Shown in pieces: positions 17,698-29,300 of a stretch of 64,000 nt of DNA. Source of the stretch: Gammaproteobacteria bacterium (GTDB lineage: Bacteria; Pseudomonadota; Gammaproteobacteria; Steroidobacterales; Steroidobacteraceae); assembly GCA_025355645.1 (NCBI GenBank), contig JANXZG010000072.1:1-64000 (forward strand), given 5' to 3'. The notes under the pieces were generated by a model. The model made no database searches and was not told the DNA's origin. It saw only the letters and a program-made list of their open reading frames with translations. Position 1 is the first letter of the stretch, and each line of letters begins with the position of its first letter. Both the position numbers and the translations under genes were made by a program.

Positions 17698-19274
17698 GTG
17701 AAAATTCCAAAAGTTCTGTTCGCATTGGGCGTAGGGCTGTTTACAGGCCAGGCGGCCAATGCGTGGCAACAAGCGCAAACGGTGCAACACGTGGTCCTCA
17801 TCAGTGTTGACGGGTTGCACACGCTCGATCTTTCAAACTTCGTAAAAGCCCATCCTGACTCCGCGCTATCCGCATTGACGCGGCACGGATTGACGTATAC
17901 GAATAACCAGGCGTCATCGCCATCGGATTCCTACCTCGGGTTGGCGCACTCGTAACCGGCGGCTCACCTGTTACGACGGGCTTTTGGTATGACGTGACCT
18001 GGAATCGCGCGCTGTCGCCAGCAGCCCAAACGGACGGCACCGGCAATCCAGGGGGCCAGTGCCCAAGGCAGGTCGGCACTATCATGGCTATGGACGAATC
18101 GATCGATACCGACCTGACCCGACTCGATGGCGGCGGCGGCATCAATACGGCATTCCTGCGCCGCGACCCGCAAAATGGTTGCAAGACGGTGTTGCCGCAC
18201 GAGTACCTTCGCGTCAATACAATATTTGAAGTGGCGAAAGCCGCGGGACTTCGAACGGCGTGGATCGACAAGCACCCGTCATACGAATGGACGAACGGCC
18301 CTAGCGGCACGGGCGTGGACGATTTTTTTGGGCCCGAGATTAATTCGGTTCCCGTCGCACTTCCCTTTGCCGGCTGCACGCCGGTGCCGTATGCGGATGC
18401 CACGCGAGACGATGGCTGGACGACCGCGCTCGCCAACGCCCGCTGTTATGATCTGATACACGTCCAGGCGCTCATTAACCAGATTCACGGGTATACGCAC
18501 GATCGAGGCAAGTGGGTCGGAGTACCCGCTCTCTTCGGCACAAATTTCCAGGCAGTCAGTGTCGGACAGAAGCTCAATACCGATCCCGTCACCGGTGAGC
18601 CGGGCGGATATGCCGACGTCCTGGGCAGTCCGGCTGCAGGCCTGGCCGATCAGCTTGATTTTGTCGATCAGTCAATCGGGCGTATCGTGCAGGAATTGCG
18701 TGCGCAGAACCTTTATCACACAACCCTGATCATTATCAGCGCCAAGCACGGCCAATCGTCAATCGACCGTACCAAGAACCAGAATATCGCCGGCGACCAG
18801 CCCGGCGCTCTTCTTGGTGCATCGGAAGCGTTCGACATCTCCGATGACGGTTCACTGATTTGGTTGGCCAATTCTTCGCTGACTACCGATGTCGTAACCC
18901 TGCTAAGTCGACCGCAAAACCAGCAACTCCTCGGAATCCAAGAAATCTTTGCAGGGCAGTCGCTTATCAACAAGTTCAACAGCCCGCTTCTCGACCCACG
19001 AACACCTGACATTATTCTGAAGGTCAATACCGGGGTGATATTCACGGGCGGGAGCAAGATAGCCGAACATGGGGGCTTCAATGAGGATGACGTGCATACG
19101 GCGCTTCTGCTATCACTGGACGGCATGCAGGGGGCCGTAGTCAAGACCGCCACCACAAATCAACAGGTCGCACCCACGATTATCCGCGCCCTGGGGCTCG
19201 ATCCGACAAGCCTCGCCGCAGTGAATAAGGAGCAAATCCACGTATTGCCAGTGTTCTTCGAGCAAACGCACTAA
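17698..19274 (+). pseudogene. Type I phosphodiesterase / alkaline-phosphatase-like protein, frameshifted
   Basis: The reading starts at GTG 17698 after AATAGGAG and gives a signal peptide (FALGVGLFTGQAANA), then VVLISVDGLHTLDL, holding the first metal-binding Asp, and SPSDSYLGL around the expected nucleophile. It then hits a stop at 17953. In the next frame the expected continuation ALVTGGSPVTTGFWYDV begins at 17946 and runs to 19274 with further metal-site motifs (DFVDQSIG, SAKHGQSS, AEHGGFNEDD). Adding one base near 17930-17946 would restore a protein of about 525 residues. Related enzymes hydrolyse nucleotide pyrophosphates or phosphodiesters in the periplasm. The lesion could be a real mutation or a sequencing error. 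Confidence 0.8.
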
Positions 19275-19311
19275 ATAGCGGGCCTCGGCATCAACTTGCT
19301 TTAAGAAAGGC

Positions 19312-19336
19312 GGGCGCCCCTCATCGGAGGGCGCCC
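19312..19336 (+). terminator. Likely terminator after the phosphodiesterase gene
   Basis: GGGCGCCCCTC (19312-19322) pairs with GAGGGCGCCC (19327-19336) around a four-base ATCG loop, with one bulged C. It lies 38 bases after the stop. The following bases are not a clean U-run, so termination strength is uncertain. Confidence 0.55.
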
Positions 19337-19570
19337 TGCGCCGTTTCTGCGATGATTTCTCATAAAGCAGCGACGAAAAGCTTGACACGCAGGACGGGCA
19401 GCGGTTGCACCGGTATGATCGCACTGGATCGTCGAGCGCCTCTTCGCCCGTATTAATTGGCAAAATCAGCTGCTGGCTGCCGGGATTACCCGATCAATTT
19501 CCTATGCTTTATATAGCTGGCAGCTGCTATACGTGATGCGAAGACATGTTGAGATAGATGAGGGATCCGA

Positions 19571-22500
19571 GTGCCACTCAAACGGGAACTCAGCGTTTTT
19601 ATATCCTCTCCCGGGGACGTTGCCGAGGAGCGGGCACTGGCCGGCCGCGTATTTCGGCGGCTCGGCAATGAATTTGGCGATGTCCTGAGCATCAAGACGA
19701 TTCTGTGGGAGCACGAACCGATGTTCGCCCATGCGGGCTTCCAGGAGCAAATTCCCCGGCCCTCGCAATGTGATCTCGTCGTCAGCATATTATGGTCGCG
19801 CCTGGGGGAGCGACTGCCAGCGGATTTCGCCCCCGAACCGGGTCGGCCGCCGCCGACCGGGACGGAGTTCGAGGTTAAGGACGCGCTGAAGGCGTACGAG
19901 GAATTCGGCCGCCCAAATTTGTTGATTTATCGCAAGCGAGCACCGCCTCACGTGGACTTGGCGAGCGCTGACGCCGAAGAGCAGTTTCGGCAATACAAAC
20001 AGCTGACGGAGTTTTGTCGCGTAGCTTTTTACGATGCCAACGGAGCGGCGATTGTAGCCCATCACGGTTTCGCCGACGGTGCGGATTTTGAACGTCAGCT
20101 GACCGAGCACGCCCGCAAATGGATGCTGAGGGAACTGGAGAAAGCGGACGAACACGAATTGCGTCCGCGTTGGACCCGTGGTTCGCCGTTCCGCGGCCTG
20201 GAATCGTTTGATGCGGAGCATCAGGACGTGTTTTTTGGGCGCTCCCAGGCCGTCGGCGAGGTGATCAGGCGGCTGCGCGATGCGGAACTCGAGGAGCGCG
20301 GCCGCGCAGCGCGTACCCATCTGCTGCTGATCATCGGCATGAGCGGCAATGGCAAGACGTCGCTCGTGCGGGCCGGATTGTTGCCGCTGCTGGAGGACCG
20401 GCCGATCGAAGGGATTGCACGCTGGTACACACTCGGCCTGCGCCCGTCGGATATGGACAATGGCGCGCCAGGCACCGGAGTCCTTGGATGCCTCGCTGCC
20501 CATATCCTTGCGGCTCTGCCAAGTGCAAGCCGGTATGGACTGGCGGCGCCACAGCTCGCCCAAGCGCTACGCGCGGAGCCGTCAGCGGCCGCGGCGCGGA
20601 TCGAGACGTACCTTGCGGCAGAAGCCGCAAGTTCTGGCATTCCCGCTGAGCAGGTGCGCCTTTTGATCTATCTGGATCAATTGGAGGAAATATTCACGCT
20701 GGCATCGCTCGCCACTCAGGCCGAGTCCCTGCTGGATGTGATTGCGGCCTTGGCTGTACTTCCGAGCGTTTGGATCGTATCGACATTGCGTAGCGACTTT
20801 ATGCATCGCCTTGAAAATTACCCCAAGGTTATGGAATTGTTGCGCCGCAGACCTCCGTATACGCTGCTCTCACCGCGTGGCGATGAACTCCTGGACATGA
20901 TCCGGGAAGCAGCGTCCGCCGCGGGCCTCGACTTCGAGGAGCGGAACGGGGTAACGCTGGATCGTGAAATTCTGCGCCAAGCCTCTGCAAATCCGGAGTC
21001 CCTGCCCCTGCTGCAATATACATTGCAACAGCTATACGAACGCCGCGAGGGCAGGACGCTGCTTTGGGAGGTCTATAAGCCATCCGGCAGGGCGGAAGGC
21101 GGACTGCGCAGTTCGCTGATCGACGTAGCCGAGGGATTGGTCAGCGCCAGTACTGCGGATGCCGAAGCGGTGTTCCGGCGGGTCATGCGTGAGCTGACCA
21201 GCGTCAGTGAGGATGGTTCAGCCACGCGGCGCTACGCGCTGCTCGACGGGTTTCGCGTGGGCTCGCCAGAGCGAGCGCTGATCGACGGATTGGTAGCCGC
21301 GCGTCTCGCCGTGACCGATCGGCGCGATACGGCGCCGGTGGTATGCCTTGCCCACGAGGCCTTGCTGCAGTCATGGCCGCGCGTCGCGGCCTGGCTGCAG
21401 CAGGAATCTGCACTGCTGCGACTTCGGGATGAATTGCAACGGGACGCGCACGCCTGGGATGCCCATGCCCGTTCAGACGGGTGGCTTGGTATCGCGCCCG
21501 ACAAGCTGGCGACCCTTGCGCAGCTCGACCGCGAAGGGATGATGCCGGGCGGCACCGCGGCCGACTATACGCAACGCTCGCGTCGTCGCGCGCACCGCAA
21601 TCGGCTGATCAAGCGTACCGCGGTTGCAATCATTGTCGTGCTCGGTGTGCTTTCCATCATCGCCGGATTGATTGCCATGCGCCAGCGGGATCGCGCCGTG
21701 GCGGAGGCAATGACAGCGGATCGCACCTCACAATTCATGGTGTCGCTATTTAAGCTGGCGGATCCCGGTGAAAACCGCGGAAATTCGGTGACCGTGCATG
21801 AGGTACTCGATCGCGGCGCGCGCGATATCGGGCGTGGGCTCCAGCGTGAACCGCGGATTCGGGCAGACCTGCTGACCGCAATGGGTCAGGCTTATACGGG
21901 CCTTGGGCTCTACCAGCCGGCCAAGCAGTTGCTTAGCCAGGCGCGCGAAGACCAGGACTCGACCAGCGTGCCACCTGAAGCCCGGGTTCGCACGCTGATC
22001 GCCTCGGCCGCCGTGCTCGCCGGTACCGATGAGCTCGCTGATGCGAAGTCGTTGTTGCAACGCGCGCTCGCTATTTCACAGGCGCAGCTTCCGCCAAACA
22101 GTGTGCTGCTCTCCAATACGCGGGATGGCCTGGCCGACGTGCTGACGCAGCTGAATGAATATGGCCAAGCCGAACAGCTTTGCGAGGCTGCACTGGCTGT
22201 TGATCGCAAGCGCGGGTTGGAGGGATACGAAACCCTTTCGCAGACGCTTGATGTGCTGGCGCAGGCCCTGTATGCCGAAGGACGCCTCGATGTGGCCGAA
22301 GCGCCGATGCGCGAAGCCTTGGCTCTGCGGCTCAAATACCTCGGAACACGCCACGCGCTGACTGCAGTATCCATGAACAACCTGGCAGTCCTTTTCTACC
22401 AGACAGGCCGCTACGCTGAAGCCGAAAGCGAATGGAACCAGGTACTGCCGGTATATCGGGAAGTGTACGGACCCGAGCACCCGGAGGTGGCCACGCTGCT

Positions 22501-23065
22501 GAACAACCTTGGTCGTTCGGCTTTGATGGCGGGACGCGTGACCGAGGCGATTTCTCTTCTTGAACAAACAGTGCAAATGAGCGAGAAATTGAAGGGGCCT
22601 ACGCATGATGACCTGGTACCACCGCTGAACAGCTTAGGCATGGCCTATCTTTACCAGGGTGACACCGCGCACGCCCGTGCCAATATCGATCGCGCGCTGC
22701 AGATTGCGCGCCTGCGCAATCATGCCTTCCTCGATCAGGTTCTGTTGAATGCCGCGGACCTCGAATTGAGCGTGCGCCGAACCGACGGTGTGCCTGCATT
22801 CCTGAATGAATCTCACCGGCTGCTGCAGTTGCATTATCCTTTGCCCACCGATCCTGCCGCGCAGTGGCGCTACGCGGTATGGGAAGCTGTCAATGCAAGC
22901 CTGATGTCGCTGCAAGGCAAGCCCGAACAAGCGCAGGGCATGCTTAGGGATGCCCGCGAGGTGTTGATCAGGCGGTTCGGCGCACAGGGATTTTATGTGC
23001 GGCGGCTCGAGCAGCGCGCCAAATCGATGGGCCTTGCGAGCGCCGCGCCTAGCGCGCAGAAATGA
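19571..23065 (+). CDS. DUF4062 - nSTAND NTPase - transmembrane - TPR protein
   Basis: A 1164-residue multidomain protein starting at GTG 19571 after GAGGGA. Residues 4-110 match DUF4062 (FISSPGDVAEERALAGRVF, later LVVSILWSRLG). Residues about 200-600 form a STAND-type NTPase, with FRGLESFDAEHQDVFFGR, Walker A GMSGNGKTSLVRAG near 257 and Walker B LLIYLDQLEEIF near 364. A single transmembrane helix lies at about 680-705 (VAIIVVLGVLSIIAGLI), followed by RQRDRAVAEA and about 400 residues of tetratricopeptide repeats. The TM-TPR half closely resembles the C-terminal half of bacterial Ser/Thr kinases, which also have a KLADPGE-like stretch after the helix. STAND proteins act as ligand-gated switches, many in immunity or programmed cell death. 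Ligand and output here are unknown. It has no operon partner. Confidence 0.85.
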   Translation: MPLKRELSVFISSPGDVAEERALAGRVFRRLGNEFGDVLSIKTILWEHEPMFAHAGFQEQIPRPSQCDLVVSILWSRLGERLPADFAPEPGRPPPTGTEFEVKDALKAYEEFGRPNLLIYRKRAPPHVDLASADAEEQFRQYKQLTEFCRVAFYDANGAAIVAHHGFADGADFERQLTEHARKWMLRELEKADEHELRPRWTRGSPFRGLESFDAEHQDVFFGRSQAVGEVIRRLRDAELEERGRAARTHLLLIIGMSGNGKTSLVRAGLLPLLEDRPIEGIARWYTLGLRPSDMDNGAPGTGVLGCLAAHILAALPSASRYGLAAPQLAQALRAEPSAAAARIETYLAAEAASSGIPAEQVRLLIYLDQLEEIFTLASLATQAESLLDVIAALAVLPSVWIVSTLRSDFMHRLENYPKVMELLRRRPPYTLLSPRGDELLDMIREAASAAGLDFEERNGVTLDREILRQASANPESLPLLQYTLQQLYERREGRTLLWEVYKPSGRAEGGLRSSLIDVAEGLVSASTADAEAVFRRVMRELTSVSEDGSATRRYALLDGFRVGSPERALIDGLVAARLAVTDRRDTAPVVCLAHEALLQSWPRVAAWLQQESALLRLRDELQRDAHAWDAHARSDGWLGIAPDKLATLAQLDREGMMPGGTAADYTQRSRRRAHRNRLIKRTAVAIIVVLGVLSIIAGLIAMRQRDRAVAEAMTADRTSQFMVSLFKLADPGENRGNSVTVHEVLDRGARDIGRGLQREPRIRADLLTAMGQAYTGLGLYQPAKQLLSQAREDQDSTSVPPEARVRTLIASAAVLAGTDELADAKSLLQRALAISQAQLPPNSVLLSNTRDGLADVLTQLNEYGQAEQLCEAALAVDRKRGLEGYETLSQTLDVLAQALYAEGRLDVAEAPMREALALRLKYLGTRHALTAVSMNNLAVLFYQTGRYAEAESEWNQVLPVYREVYGPEHPEVATLLNNLGRSALMAGRVTEAISLLEQTVQMSEKLKGPTHDDLVPPLNSLGMAYLYQGDTAHARANIDRALQIARLRNHAFLDQVLLNAADLELSVRRTDGVPAFLNESHRLLQLHYPLPTDPAAQWRYAVWEAVNASLMSLQGKPEQAQGMLRDAREVLIRRFGAQGFYVRRLEQRAKSMGLASAAPSAQK

Positions 23066-23103
23066 GCGGCGACCGCAAGGGCTCAACATAAAATATAACC
23101 TTC

Positions 23104-23802
23104 CTAGTGAACGGTCCAACCAGGCGGCAGCCCTGGAGTCAGCACGAAACCGCTGGAATCTGGCGCGGAATTGTATCCGAGCAGCACGCCGCTAGAACCG
23201 AACAGGAAGTCATTCGTCGCGGCACTGTCGCAAGGTGTCGTTACGCCGCCACCGCCCACAAAGGTGTAGATCTTTCCGTGCCAGCTAAAAGTAGGTGCAA
23301 TCTTGGTATACACATTGTCGCAGGCTACCTCGGGGGAGGTGGCGTAATTGAAGATGATCTCGTAGTCCCCCAGATAAGCGCCTGCGAGCCGGAACACCGA
23401 AACCTGGGCATTGATCGATACGTTCAGGCTGGAGAAATTGGAAAGCGGGGGTGTGTTGGGGTTCGAAGCTGGCCCCGTGAGGCTCGATGCCGAGATGCCT
23501 GCCAGCGACAGGTCGACCCAGGTGTAAAGGAAGCTATGTTTTAGCTGGTAGGGCAGCGCAGTGAGCGTGTTGTCGCCCGTCACCGAATCTGCGCATACCA
23601 GGACCGGGAAGTTGACTCCTGAGGTGACATAATTCGACTTCGGCGCGGTGTCGGTCAGGAATACCTGGGGAGTTCCTGTCGAGGTCACCACACTCGCACA
23701 GGTGATAGTCTCATCGATGCTTATGCCACGGGCATAGGCAGCCGCCGCAATTGTCACAGCAGCGAGTCCCCACGTACCTACAAGCGCAGTGTGGAATTTC
23801 AT
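23104..23802 (-). CDS. Secreted protein of unknown function
   Basis: This 232-residue protein has a signal peptide (ALVGTWGLAAVTIAAAAYARG, cleavage near AYA). The mature part is rich in Ser, Thr, Asn and Pro with beta-strand patterns and has four to five cysteines (ITCASV, VLVCAD, VACDNVY, TTPCDS) that could form disulfides. AAGGAGAAGG precedes the ATG. It converges on the nSTAND gene with about 40 bases between the ends. No family was recognised. Confidence 0.7.
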   Translation of the reverse strand: MKFHTALVGTWGLAAVTIAAAAYARGISIDETITCASVVTSTGTPQVFLTDTAPKSNYVTSGVNFPVLVCADSVTGDNTLTALPYQLKHSFLYTWVDLSLAGISASSLTGPASNPNTPPLSNFSSLNVSINAQVSVFRLAGAYLGDYEIIFNYATSPEVACDNVYTKIAPTFSWHGKIYTFVGGGGVTTPCDSAATNDFLFGSSGVLLGYNSAPDSSGFVLTPGLPPGWTVH

Positions 23803-24374
23803 CGCCTTCTCCTTAAGGTTGAGTGGTTACCGATCGTCCGCTTGCTGCCAATCCGGATTCAGTGCAGTCGCGACGATGTGTCCCCCGATGCGGGGACTGC
23901 CATGGAGCCAGTAAACCATATTTTCGATCGCCGCTTCAATTTTGAGCTCGCCGCTGCGGGTTTGTAACAGCGCTGCGAATAGTCTCGGCCTCACACAGAG
24001 ATGGCTGCTACATTCAGTCTGCGTTGCGTAGCAGTCTCGTGCATTGATCGGCAAGGCGACCTAGAAGAAGGGTGAAACCACGTCGGCTTAGCCAATGTTC
24101 CTGCGTGCGCATGTAGGTGCAACTGAGCGTGCGAATCATCAGTCTCTACGATTTTTATGGTACCCAGGCCGGGTTTACTGTTACGTCGATGCCTGAAGTC
24201 AACCGGATCCGCGGCCAGCCTCGCCCCTCAGTGGTGTGGCTAACTATTTACGGACGGGGCGCGAATGGATTTCCCTGTTTGATGTCTATAAAACGGTAAC
24301 ACTGGGCGACTGCTGAACTCTATGTATATCTCATACGTTAATGAAGGACTCACGCACCTCTCTAATTGGTTTCA
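23803..24374. other. Intergenic region upstream of tamA
   Basis: About 570 bases between the divergent secreted-protein gene and tamA. Short open frames on both strands have no ribosome sites or recognisable content. Promoters for both sides are expected; a TATAAA at about 24287-24292 is the only weak -10 candidate. Confidence 0.3.
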
Positions 24375-26351
24375 ATGCGCCTCATTCTGCCAACAATTTG
24401 CGCTCTGACGGGGCTGCTGCTGGGCCTTGCGCTGCCCGCGCTTGCCGCCGATCCGCAGCCTTACAAGATTGATCATTTCTCGACGGGTCAGGACGAGATG
24501 GATGAGACGCTGCGAGCCACCTCCGATCTGGTGACCTTACGTTCCGGCGCGCCAGTGGGACCTTACGGACTGATTGCCCGGGCGCGCGGGGACATCGACC
24601 GGCTCAAAACCGTGCTCGAGAGCTACGGCTACTACGACTCGAAGCCCACCGTCAAGATCGATGGCCTGGGACTAAATGACCCGAAGCTGCCCGACGAGCT
24701 CGTGGCATTGCCGAAGAAGCATGATGCGCACGTGCAGCTCAGCTTCGAGCTTGGTCCACTCTATCACTTGCGAAAGGTTGTCATCGAGGGTGAGCTGCCG
24801 CCCTCGGCGCAGACGAAATTCAGGCTTGCGACGGGCGATCCGGCCGTGGCCGGAAATGTGCTCGCGGCCGGTACGCGAGTGTTCGCCGCGCTCGCGGATG
24901 ATGGCTATGCCTTCGCCAAGGTCGATCCGCCGGCAGCCTTCCAGGACAAAACCGAGCCTGTGCTCGACGTGACCTTTCATGTCGAGGCGGGACCCAAACT
25001 GAATATTGGGCATATATACATCGAGGGACTGAAGCGCGTACAGGAAAGCCTCGTGAGGCGCCGGCTTCTTCTGCACAGTGGCGAGTTGTACCGGGCGAAC
25101 CTGGTGGAGAAGGCCCGCGCCGACCTGCTGAGCCCGTCGCTCGGCGCGTTTGCCGCGATCAACGTCAAGGTCGGCAAGGAGGTCGACGACAGCGGCGGGG
25201 TTCCGATCACTTTTCAGGTGCGTGAGCGCACGCGCCATACATTCGGACTGTCCGCAGCTTACTCGACCGACCTCGGCGGAAGCGGCGGCATCAACTGGGG
25301 CGACCGCGACGTGTCCGGAAACGCCGAGCAATTCAACGCGGCTATGAGTGTGACCGGGCTGGGGGGCAGCTCAACCAATGGCTTGGGGTACGACGTGCCT
25401 CTGAAATACGTATTGCCCGATTTTGGTCGTCGCGACCAGTCCTTGCAATTCGGGGTCGAGGCGGTCAAGCAGGAGCTTATAGCGTATGACCAAACGGCGC
25501 TCAAGTTCGGCGTGACGCTGACTCGCAAGATTAACAAGCTGTGGACGGTCAGTGCGGGCGTGACCGCGACCGAGGAGAACATCGATCAGGTCGTGGCAAT
25601 CGTGTCGACCTGCACGGTCGCAGTGATCACGCACAGCGGCTGCCCTGCAAGCGACGTCGAGTCCTTGCCACAGAGACAGGCGTACAACTATTCCTTGCTC
25701 GCCCTGCCGCTGACCGCGAGCTTTGATTCCACCAATCTCGCCTCGCCCATCGATGATCCCACGCATGGCATGCGCGATTCGATTAGCGTCGTGCCGACCC
25801 TCTCGCTCGGCCATACGCACGCGATGTTCCTGATCACCACGATTCGGGCGGCGGCTTACTTCGACCTCGATAGGTTGCTTTCCACGGATCCCGGACGCAG
25901 CGTGCTCGCGGTGCGCGCGCTGATCGGGGGTGCGGGGGGTGCGAGCGTAGACAGCTTGCCGCCGGACCAGCGCTTCTATGGGGGCGGCAGTGGCAGCATC
26001 CGCGGCTATCCCTATCAAGGAGTCGGTCCATATTTTCCGATACTTTCCGTGACCGGCGCGCTCATTGGTACTACCACTTATCCTGTAGGCGCGACTACGA
26101 TCAGTGCGGCCGGCGTCGAATATCGCCGACGGATCGGCCAGAAGTGGGGCGCAGCTTTCTTCGTCGACGGTGGCCAGGTTGGCAACAATCTGGGCGTTTA
26201 TCCGCGCAATCTATTCGTCGGCGTGGGGGCGGGCGCGCGCTACTACACGCCGATCGGTCCGATCCGGCTGGACATTGGCGTTCCACTCAAGCGTTACGAT
26301 AGCGATCCGCAAGCATTTCAGGTCTACATCGGATTGGGGCAGGCGTTCTGA
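24375..26351 (+). CDS. tamA: Translocation and assembly module outer-membrane protein TamA
   Basis: This is a 658-residue Omp85-family protein. A signal peptide ends LALPALA, POTRA-type repeats occupy about residues 25-270 (for example LKTVLESYGYYDSKPTVKI and LNIGHIYIEGLKRVQESLV), and a 16-strand barrel domain follows, with RFYGGGSGSIRGYPYQGVG, the lid-lock loop signature of the family, and GPIRLDIGVPL near the end. With TamB it helps place autotransporters and phospholipids in the outer membrane. ATG 24375 was preferred to the upstream TTG 24366. The stop overlaps the tamB start (TGATG at 26349-26353). Confidence 0.93.
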   Translation: MRLILPTICALTGLLLGLALPALAADPQPYKIDHFSTGQDEMDETLRATSDLVTLRSGAPVGPYGLIARARGDIDRLKTVLESYGYYDSKPTVKIDGLGLNDPKLPDELVALPKKHDAHVQLSFELGPLYHLRKVVIEGELPPSAQTKFRLATGDPAVAGNVLAAGTRVFAALADDGYAFAKVDPPAAFQDKTEPVLDVTFHVEAGPKLNIGHIYIEGLKRVQESLVRRRLLLHSGELYRANLVEKARADLLSPSLGAFAAINVKVGKEVDDSGGVPITFQVRERTRHTFGLSAAYSTDLGGSGGINWGDRDVSGNAEQFNAAMSVTGLGGSSTNGLGYDVPLKYVLPDFGRRDQSLQFGVEAVKQELIAYDQTALKFGVTLTRKINKLWTVSAGVTATEENIDQVVAIVSTCTVAVITHSGCPASDVESLPQRQAYNYSLLALPLTASFDSTNLASPIDDPTHGMRDSISVVPTLSLGHTHAMFLITTIRAAAYFDLDRLLSTDPGRSVLAVRALIGGAGGASVDSLPPDQRFYGGGSGSIRGYPYQGVGPYFPILSVTGALIGTTTYPVGATTISAAGVEYRRRIGQKWGAAFFVDGGQVGNNLGVYPRNLFVGVGAGARYYTPIGPIRLDIGVPLKRYDSDPQAFQVYIGLGQAF

Positions 26352-29300
26352 TGCGACGTGCGCTAAGAATCTCCGCCTGGGTCGCGGGCTCAAGCGCAGC
26401 GCTCGTAGTGCTGCTATTCATCGCGATGCCGATCGGCGGCAACACGCGCCTCGGCGCTGGCATGATCGAGCGGCTCACCTATCAGCTTACGTCCGGTCAC
26501 GTCAGGCTCACGGGCCTCGGCGGCAGCTTTCCATCCGACCTGACTCTGGACCGCCTTGAACTCGTCGATCGCGGTGGCGTGTGGCTGACCGCTGAGCATA
26601 TTGCGGTGCGCTGGTCGCCGGCGGCGCTGCTTAAGTGGCACGTCCATGCGGACAACCTGCAGGCGTCGCGCGTGGACATGGAGCGGATGCCCTTGCCTTC
26701 GCCGGCGGGCGGCAAGGTGTCCATTCCACAGATCGACATCGAAAAGTTCTCCCTCGACGTAGTACAGCTGGGCGCAGCGCTTGCGGGGCGTGAGGTCACG
26801 CTGTCGGCGCGCGGTGGCGCCCGCATGGTATCGCTCGAGGATGCCCGGATCGAACTCGAAGCGCATCGCATCGACCCTGCGGGGATCGGTACTTACTCGC
26901 TCGCGCTTCGTTTTGATGCGACTCGCTTGGAAGGCACGCTTAGCGTTCACGAGCCAGCGAGCGGCCCGCTAGAAAATATCCTGCAGCTGCCAGGCCTCGG
27001 CGAACTGTCGGCTAATCTGGCCATCCACGGCCCGCGCAGTGGCGCGCGCGTTGAGCTTACGGTGAGCGCCGGTAAACTGACCGCGCAGGCGCTGGGTAGC
27101 CTTGATCTGCGCGACGGGGCGGCCGATCTCGACTTCACGTTCGCCGCGCCCGCTGTGAACCCTCGGCCGGACCTGCGCTGGCAGCGGGTGGCTTTAAAGG
27201 GACATTGGCTGGGCACATTCGTGGCGCCAACCGCCGATGCGCGCCTGGAGGTCGACCGGATCGATCTGCCGCATAACACATCGATATCGTCGCTGCGCGC
27301 TGACCTCTCGGCCGTCGGCGGCATAATTTCCGTGAAAGCGCTGATCGATGGCTTGCAAATACCGGGGCCGGACCCTGGGCTTCTGCGGCGCGATAGGCTC
27401 ACGCTCGACGTATCGCTACATCCGCAAGAGGCGACCCGGCCACTGAAAGTATCCATCACGCACCGGCTGTTCGCGCTCAATGCCGAGGCTGCCACGGCCG
27501 CTCCGCAGAGCGCTATCCTCGACCTGCGGCTACCAGATCTCACGCCGCTCGCGGCTCTCGGCGGTCCCGAGATGCGCGGAACTGCGACGATCCAGGCTCA
27601 GCTCGAGCGCCGCAACGCCGACCTGGCTTTTCACGTGTCAGCCGATGCGGCGCTTGCGGGCGGCCAGGCGAGCTGGATTGGAATGCTCGGCAATCGCGTG
27701 GAATTCGCGCTGTCGGGCGCGCTGTCGGACGCTGCGGCAACGGTGGATTCGCTGCGGCTTGCGGGGCGCGGCTGGACGCTCGACGCGAACCTCAGGGCAT
27801 CTCGGCCCAGCGCGCCGAGCGGCGCGAGCGAAGAGCTGGTCCGTTCGGTCGACGGGCGCTGGGAGCTCAAGGTGGCCGATCTGGGCATTGTCTCGAGCGC
27901 ACTGCATGGCGACCTCATTATCTCCGGCAGCCTAAACGGGGCGCCCGCGGCGTTGTCGACCGATGCCACCGCCAAGAGCACGCTGTCCATCCGTGGGTCA
28001 CCCCCGGGTGCATTGAGCGCCGAGCTGCACGCGCGCGGCTTGCCGAGCGCACCGAGTGCGAGCCTTGCGGCGAAGGGAGATCTCGACGGCTCGCCGCTGG
28101 TGCTCGCCGCCTCGCTCGCGGGCACGGGTAGAACGGGGTTGCGCGCCACGATTGAACGCGGCGAATGGAAGAGCGCGCGGCTGGCAGGCGAATGGGCAAT
28201 GCCTACAAGCTTCGCGGACACCCAGGGGCACGCGCAGCTGCATATCGGGGACCTGGCCGATTTGAATCGCCTGCTTGGCACGGAGGTCAAGGGCAGGCTC
28301 GACGCTGACGCCAATTTCTCAGCACAGGGCGGCAGGACGCTTGCGCGGTTCGAGCTCAACAGTGAGGATCTGAAGGCGGGCCAGCTCGCCGGTGCCCTGC
28401 ATATGTCCGGGGAAGGCACGACCGACTCGGTAGCAGCGCAGCTCAGCGCGAAGATTCCCGACTTGCAGGGGTTCCCCGCCGAGCTTTCTGCCGACGCGCG
28501 GGTCGACCTTCAGCATAGTGTTCTGCATGTTCTGCATGCGCAGATGGATTATCGCGGCCAGCAACTGCGCCTGCTGTCGGCCGCGTCGCTTTCCTTCGGT
28601 AGTGCGCTCAGGATTGATGAACTCAAGCTCGGCGTGCAGGACGCGGTATTGGAGGCTCACGGCGAGATCTCGCCAGCGCTTGACCTGCGCGCCTCGGTTA
28701 GGCATATCAATCCCAAACTCATGAACGCTTTCCAACCCGATCTCGTGTCGCAGGGAATGATCGAGGGGGTTGCTAATCTGCATGGAACACGATCCGCCCC
28801 TACTGGCCAGATCTCGCTCAATGCGCGGGGCCTGCGCTTCCAGGCAGACGAGGCGCTGGGGCTTCCGCCGCTCGATCTGAACGCAAGCGCCGTTCTGTCG
28901 GCCGACGCTGCCGCGCTCGACATCAAACTTAACGCCGGCAACGCATCCCACGTGGAGATTACCGGCGATGCGCCACTCAATGCGGGCGGCGCCTACAACC
29001 TGAAAGTGCAGGGTAAGCTCGATGTCGGTGTTGCAAGTCCCTTCCTGGAGGCGCGCGGTTTGCATGCGGGGGGCGCGCTGGCGGTCAATGCCACGGTGGC
29101 CGGGACGTTCGACGGTCCTCAAATACGCGGTGACGTCACGCTCGACAAAGGAAGCTTTCGCGATTATGTGCGAGGCATCAATCTGACCAATATCGGCGCC
29201 GAGATAAACGGTAGCCAAGGCGCGCTCGAGATCAAATCGTTCACCGCGAGCGCGGGCACGGGCTCGCTCAGCATGAGCGGCAGCGTCGGCGTGCTGCAAG

